From NCBI GenBank assembly GCA_937897535.1, contig CALCQB010000362.1, forward strand, positions 1 through 22,920: 22,920 bases of DNA. The letters run 5' to 3'. Below the pieces are notes generated by a model. It was not told where the DNA came from and made no database searches. It saw only the letters and a program-made list of their open reading frames with translations. The position numbers and the translations under genes are program-made. This DNA is from an uncultured Novosphingobium sp. Its GTDB lineage: Bacteria > Pseudomonadota > Alphaproteobacteria > Sphingomonadales > Sphingomonadaceae. This document shows positions 21,093 through 22,920 of the stretch, one piece after another; position 1 is the first letter of the stretch; each line of letters opens with the position of its first letter.

Positions 21093-22280
21093 ATGGGAAA
21101 GCTAACTGCAGTTCAGGTAAGAAATCTACGCGAGCCGGGCCGATACTCCGATGGCGAAGGTCTGATCCTCAAGTTTTTTGGTTCTGGTCGCGGAAGCTGG
21201 ATTGTGCGTGTTCAAGCAGATGGAAAGAGGCGCGATATTGGCCTTGGTACGCTGGCAGAAGTGGGCCTCGCCGAGGCTCGTGAAGCTGCCCGGGGTATCA
21301 GGCGTGACATGAAAAATGGGGTCAACATTGTCGTCGAACGCAAGAAGGAGCGTGAAGAGGTCCCAACCTTCAAGGCCGCAGCCGAGCTCGTTCACGAGGA
21401 GCACAAGGCCGGCTGGAAGAATGGCAAGCACCAGCAACAGTGGATGAACACGCTCGAGACTTACGCTTTTCCGAAAATTGGAAAGGTGCTTGTTTCGGAT
21501 ATTGAAGGCCCTGCGATTAGAGATGTGCTTGCGCCGATTTGGTTGACGAAGCCTGAGACGGCGCGGCGAGTCCGCCAACGAATTGGCGCTGTGCTCGATT
21601 GGGCCTATTCGAAGGGGTATCGCGCTTCGGAAGCGCCCATTCGGTCTCTCGCTAAGGGTTTGCCCCGTCAACCGAAGAAGCGGGGGCATTTTGAGGCCAT
21701 GCCATACGAAGAGGTGCCCGACTTCATCGCGGAACTTCGGAGCCGCGTTTCCATTGGGCGCCTCGCGCTCGAGTTCCTCATCCTGACGGCCACCCGGTCT
21801 GGTGAAGCAAGGGGCTGCACCTGGTCCGAGTTCGATTTGAAGAAGGGGCTTTGGACCATTCCGGCTGAGCGCATGAAGGCAGGAAAGGCGCACGTTGTGC
21901 CATTGACCACCAGCGCGCTTGATGCGTTGGCACGTGTAAGGCTCTTTCGCTCACCAGCGAGCGATTTCGTATTCCAGGGTCAAAACCCCAAGAAGACCAT
22001 CTCGGACATGACTTTGCTCAAGATCATGCGAGATCGAGATTCGGGCGTGACGATTCATGGATTCAGATCGTCATTTCGAGATTGGGCTGCGGAGAACTCG
22101 GACATGCCGGGTGAAGTGGCGGAGACTGCATTGGCTCACACGGTGTCAAACAAGGTGGAAGCTGCTTATCGCAGAACCAACTATCTCGAGAAACGCAAGG
22201 TGTTGATTTCCGATTGGACCGACTTCTGCATGGGCAAGATTCCAGCCGAACAACGACAGATGCTCATTGCCGCCAACTAG
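21093..22280 (+). CDS. Tyrosine integrase, P4-like (DUF4102 N-terminal domain)
   Basis: 395 residues. N-terminal arm-binding domain of the DUF4102 type (MGKLTAVQVRNLREPGRYSDGEGLILKFFGSGRGSWIVR, then GLGTLAEVGLAEAREAARGIRRDM), SAM-like core-binding domain, and catalytic domain with R235 (TATRSGEARG), H322 and R325 (HGFRSSFRDWAAE), H349 (ALAHTVSNKVEAAY) and nucleophile Y359. All catalytic residues are present, so the enzyme should be functional. The frame is open to a GTG at 21024, but that start is inside the repeats; ATG 21093 has AGAGGTG 6 bases upstream. Adjacent to tRNA-Ser(CGA), its likely attachment gene. Confidence 0.95.
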   Translation: MGKLTAVQVRNLREPGRYSDGEGLILKFFGSGRGSWIVRVQADGKRRDIGLGTLAEVGLAEAREAARGIRRDMKNGVNIVVERKKEREEVPTFKAAAELVHEEHKAGWKNGKHQQQWMNTLETYAFPKIGKVLVSDIEGPAIRDVLAPIWLTKPETARRVRQRIGAVLDWAYSKGYRASEAPIRSLAKGLPRQPKKRGHFEAMPYEEVPDFIAELRSRVSIGRLALEFLILTATRSGEARGCTWSEFDLKKGLWTIPAERMKAGKAHVVPLTTSALDALARVRLFRSPASDFVFQGQNPKKTISDMTLLKIMRDRDSGVTIHGFRSSFRDWAAENSDMPGEVAETALAHTVSNKVEAAYRRTNYLEKRKVLISDWTDFCMGKIPAEQRQMLIAAN

Positions 22281-22307
22281 TCCCACGAGATCAGCGGGAT
22301 AGTTGAT

Positions 22308-22532
22308 CTAGCCAAGCGTTTCGCCAATCCATTCGATATTCAATCGATCAAGCCCAGCCAACGTGCCTTCCGCGGTTACACGCCTACCAAGAAGGTCAGG
22401 ATCTATGTCATCACGGTCGAGCACCCATAGATCACCAGCATCCGTCAAAATATTGAGCCCTCGGCCACCATGCCCCAGCACGCCGCTGATGCGCCTGCGC
22501 CGACTTAGACCGGAACCCTGAAGCGAACTCAC
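22308..22532 (-). CDS. DUF5818-like small protein
   Basis: 74 residues from a GTG overlapping the upstream stop (4 bp). The sequence GHGGRGLNILTDAGDLWVLD, then LLGRRVTAEGTLAGLDRLNIEWIGE, is a small beta-rich pattern (OB-like) that I associate with DUF5818, a family found mostly in sphingomonads. Function unknown. It is co-translated with the lytic transglycosylase gene and ends 28 bases from the convergent integrase stop. Confidence 0.65.
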   Translation of the reverse strand: MSSLQGSGLSRRRRISGVLGHGGRGLNILTDAGDLWVLDRDDIDPDLLGRRVTAEGTLAGLDRLNIEWIGETLG

Positions 22533-22920
22533 ATTGCCCCCCAGAAAGCCAAAACACTTTTTACATAGCCTGGCGTTTCACCGTTAAGCGGAATACCACC
22601 TGCGCGCTCCACGGCGCGCGGTCCGGCATTGTAGGCCGCAACTGCAAGATGCACCATCCCGAACTTGTCCAACATCTGGCGCAGATAACGCGCGGCTGCC
22701 CACAGGTTGGCGCGCGGGTCGAAACGATTCGAAACCCCAAGATCACGGGCTGTCTTGGGCATCAGTTGCCCAAGTCCCGCCGCTCCGGCGTTACTGACCG
22801 CAAGGGGATTATAGCGGGATTCGGTCCAGATCAGCGCATCGAGCAATCCGGCCGGAAGCCGGTACTGCGCTTCGGCAGCGTAGACATGCGGGAGATAAAC
22901 GGCCCGCCGGTAACTTAGGG
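22529..22920 (-). CDS. Lytic transglycosylase (SLT/VirB1-like), 5' end outside window
   Basis: The frame stays open to the right edge, reading YRRAVYLPHVYAAEAQYRL before a TTG at 22846, so that codon is not the true start. Motifs of the family-1 lysozyme-like fold: catalytic Glu in ALIWTESRYNP, GAAGLGQLMP, DPRANLWAAARYLRQML and AAYNAGPRAVE. Such enzymes cleave peptidoglycan between MurNAc and GlcNAc; in mobile elements they commonly open the wall for a type IV secretion apparatus (VirB1/TrbN role). Whether this element encodes one cannot be seen here. Confidence 0.88.
   Translation of the reverse strand, partial: LSYRRAVYLPHVYAAEAQYRLPAGLLDALIWTESRYNPLAVSNAGAAGLGQLMPKTARDLGVSNRFDPRANLWAAARYLRQMLDKFGMVHLAVAAYNAGPRAVERAGGIPLNGETPGYVKSVLAFWGAM

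Noticed and set aside
22038..22064. Three GATTC (GANTC, CcrM) sites within 27 bp
   Set aside because: They fall in codons of the conserved HGFR catalytic region of the integrase, far from any promoter; probably driven by coding.
22281..22307. Terminator between the convergent integrase and DUF5818 genes
   Set aside because: Only 27 bases, with no stem followed by a T-run.

Overview
The window looks like chromosomal DNA from a GC-rich alphaproteobacterium, most probably a sphingomonad (Novosphingobium/Erythrobacter-like). Evidence: the cell-cycle regulator GcrA, which is essentially alphaproteobacterial; a HisKA_2-type kinase; a YlxR-YlxQ fusion; and small families I associate with sphingomonads (DUF6491, DUF5818). 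The genus cannot be fixed from the sequence alone.

Bases 1-11742 are the translation / RNA-metabolism cluster that follows nusA in most bacteria: ylxR (cut by the left edge), infB, a DUF1697 gene, rbfA, then after an interruption truB, rpsO and pnp, closed by a clear intrinsic terminator. The interruption between rbfA and truB (about 4.2-7.9 kb) holds a VapBC-type toxin-antitoxin pair with its own promoter and operator, a YceI-like periplasmic protein on the opposite strand, and a tightly overlapping tdk - acetyltransferase - site-2-protease run followed by a small secreted protein. truB carries an in-frame insertion of a long palindromic repeat element, the most unusual feature of the window.

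Bases 11757-20660 are mixed housekeeping and accessory genes: a membrane histidine kinase without a regulator; a coupled pair made of a 704-residue exported helical-repeat protein and a DUF3142 lipoprotein; a short-chain dehydrogenase; a diguanylate cyclase and GcrA on the minus strand; an ABC-2 permease divergent from gcrA; a SHOCT-domain membrane protein; and HspQ.

From the tRNA-Ser(CGA) gene at 20819 rightwards the window enters an integrated element: the tRNA, a regulatory region with dyads and three direct repeats, a P4-type tyrosine integrase, then a minus-strand pair of DUF5818 and a lytic transglycosylase that runs off the right edge. The distal attachment site is outside the window.

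Several genes (the antitoxin, hspQ, perhaps truB) have a promoter -10 hexamer exactly six bases before the start codon and no Shine-Dalgarno sequence, which suggests leaderless mRNAs. No intergenic stretch exceeds 300 bases; the longest are 9191-9359 (pnp leader), 20661-20818 (hspQ/tRNA promoters) and 20909-21092 (integrase control region).
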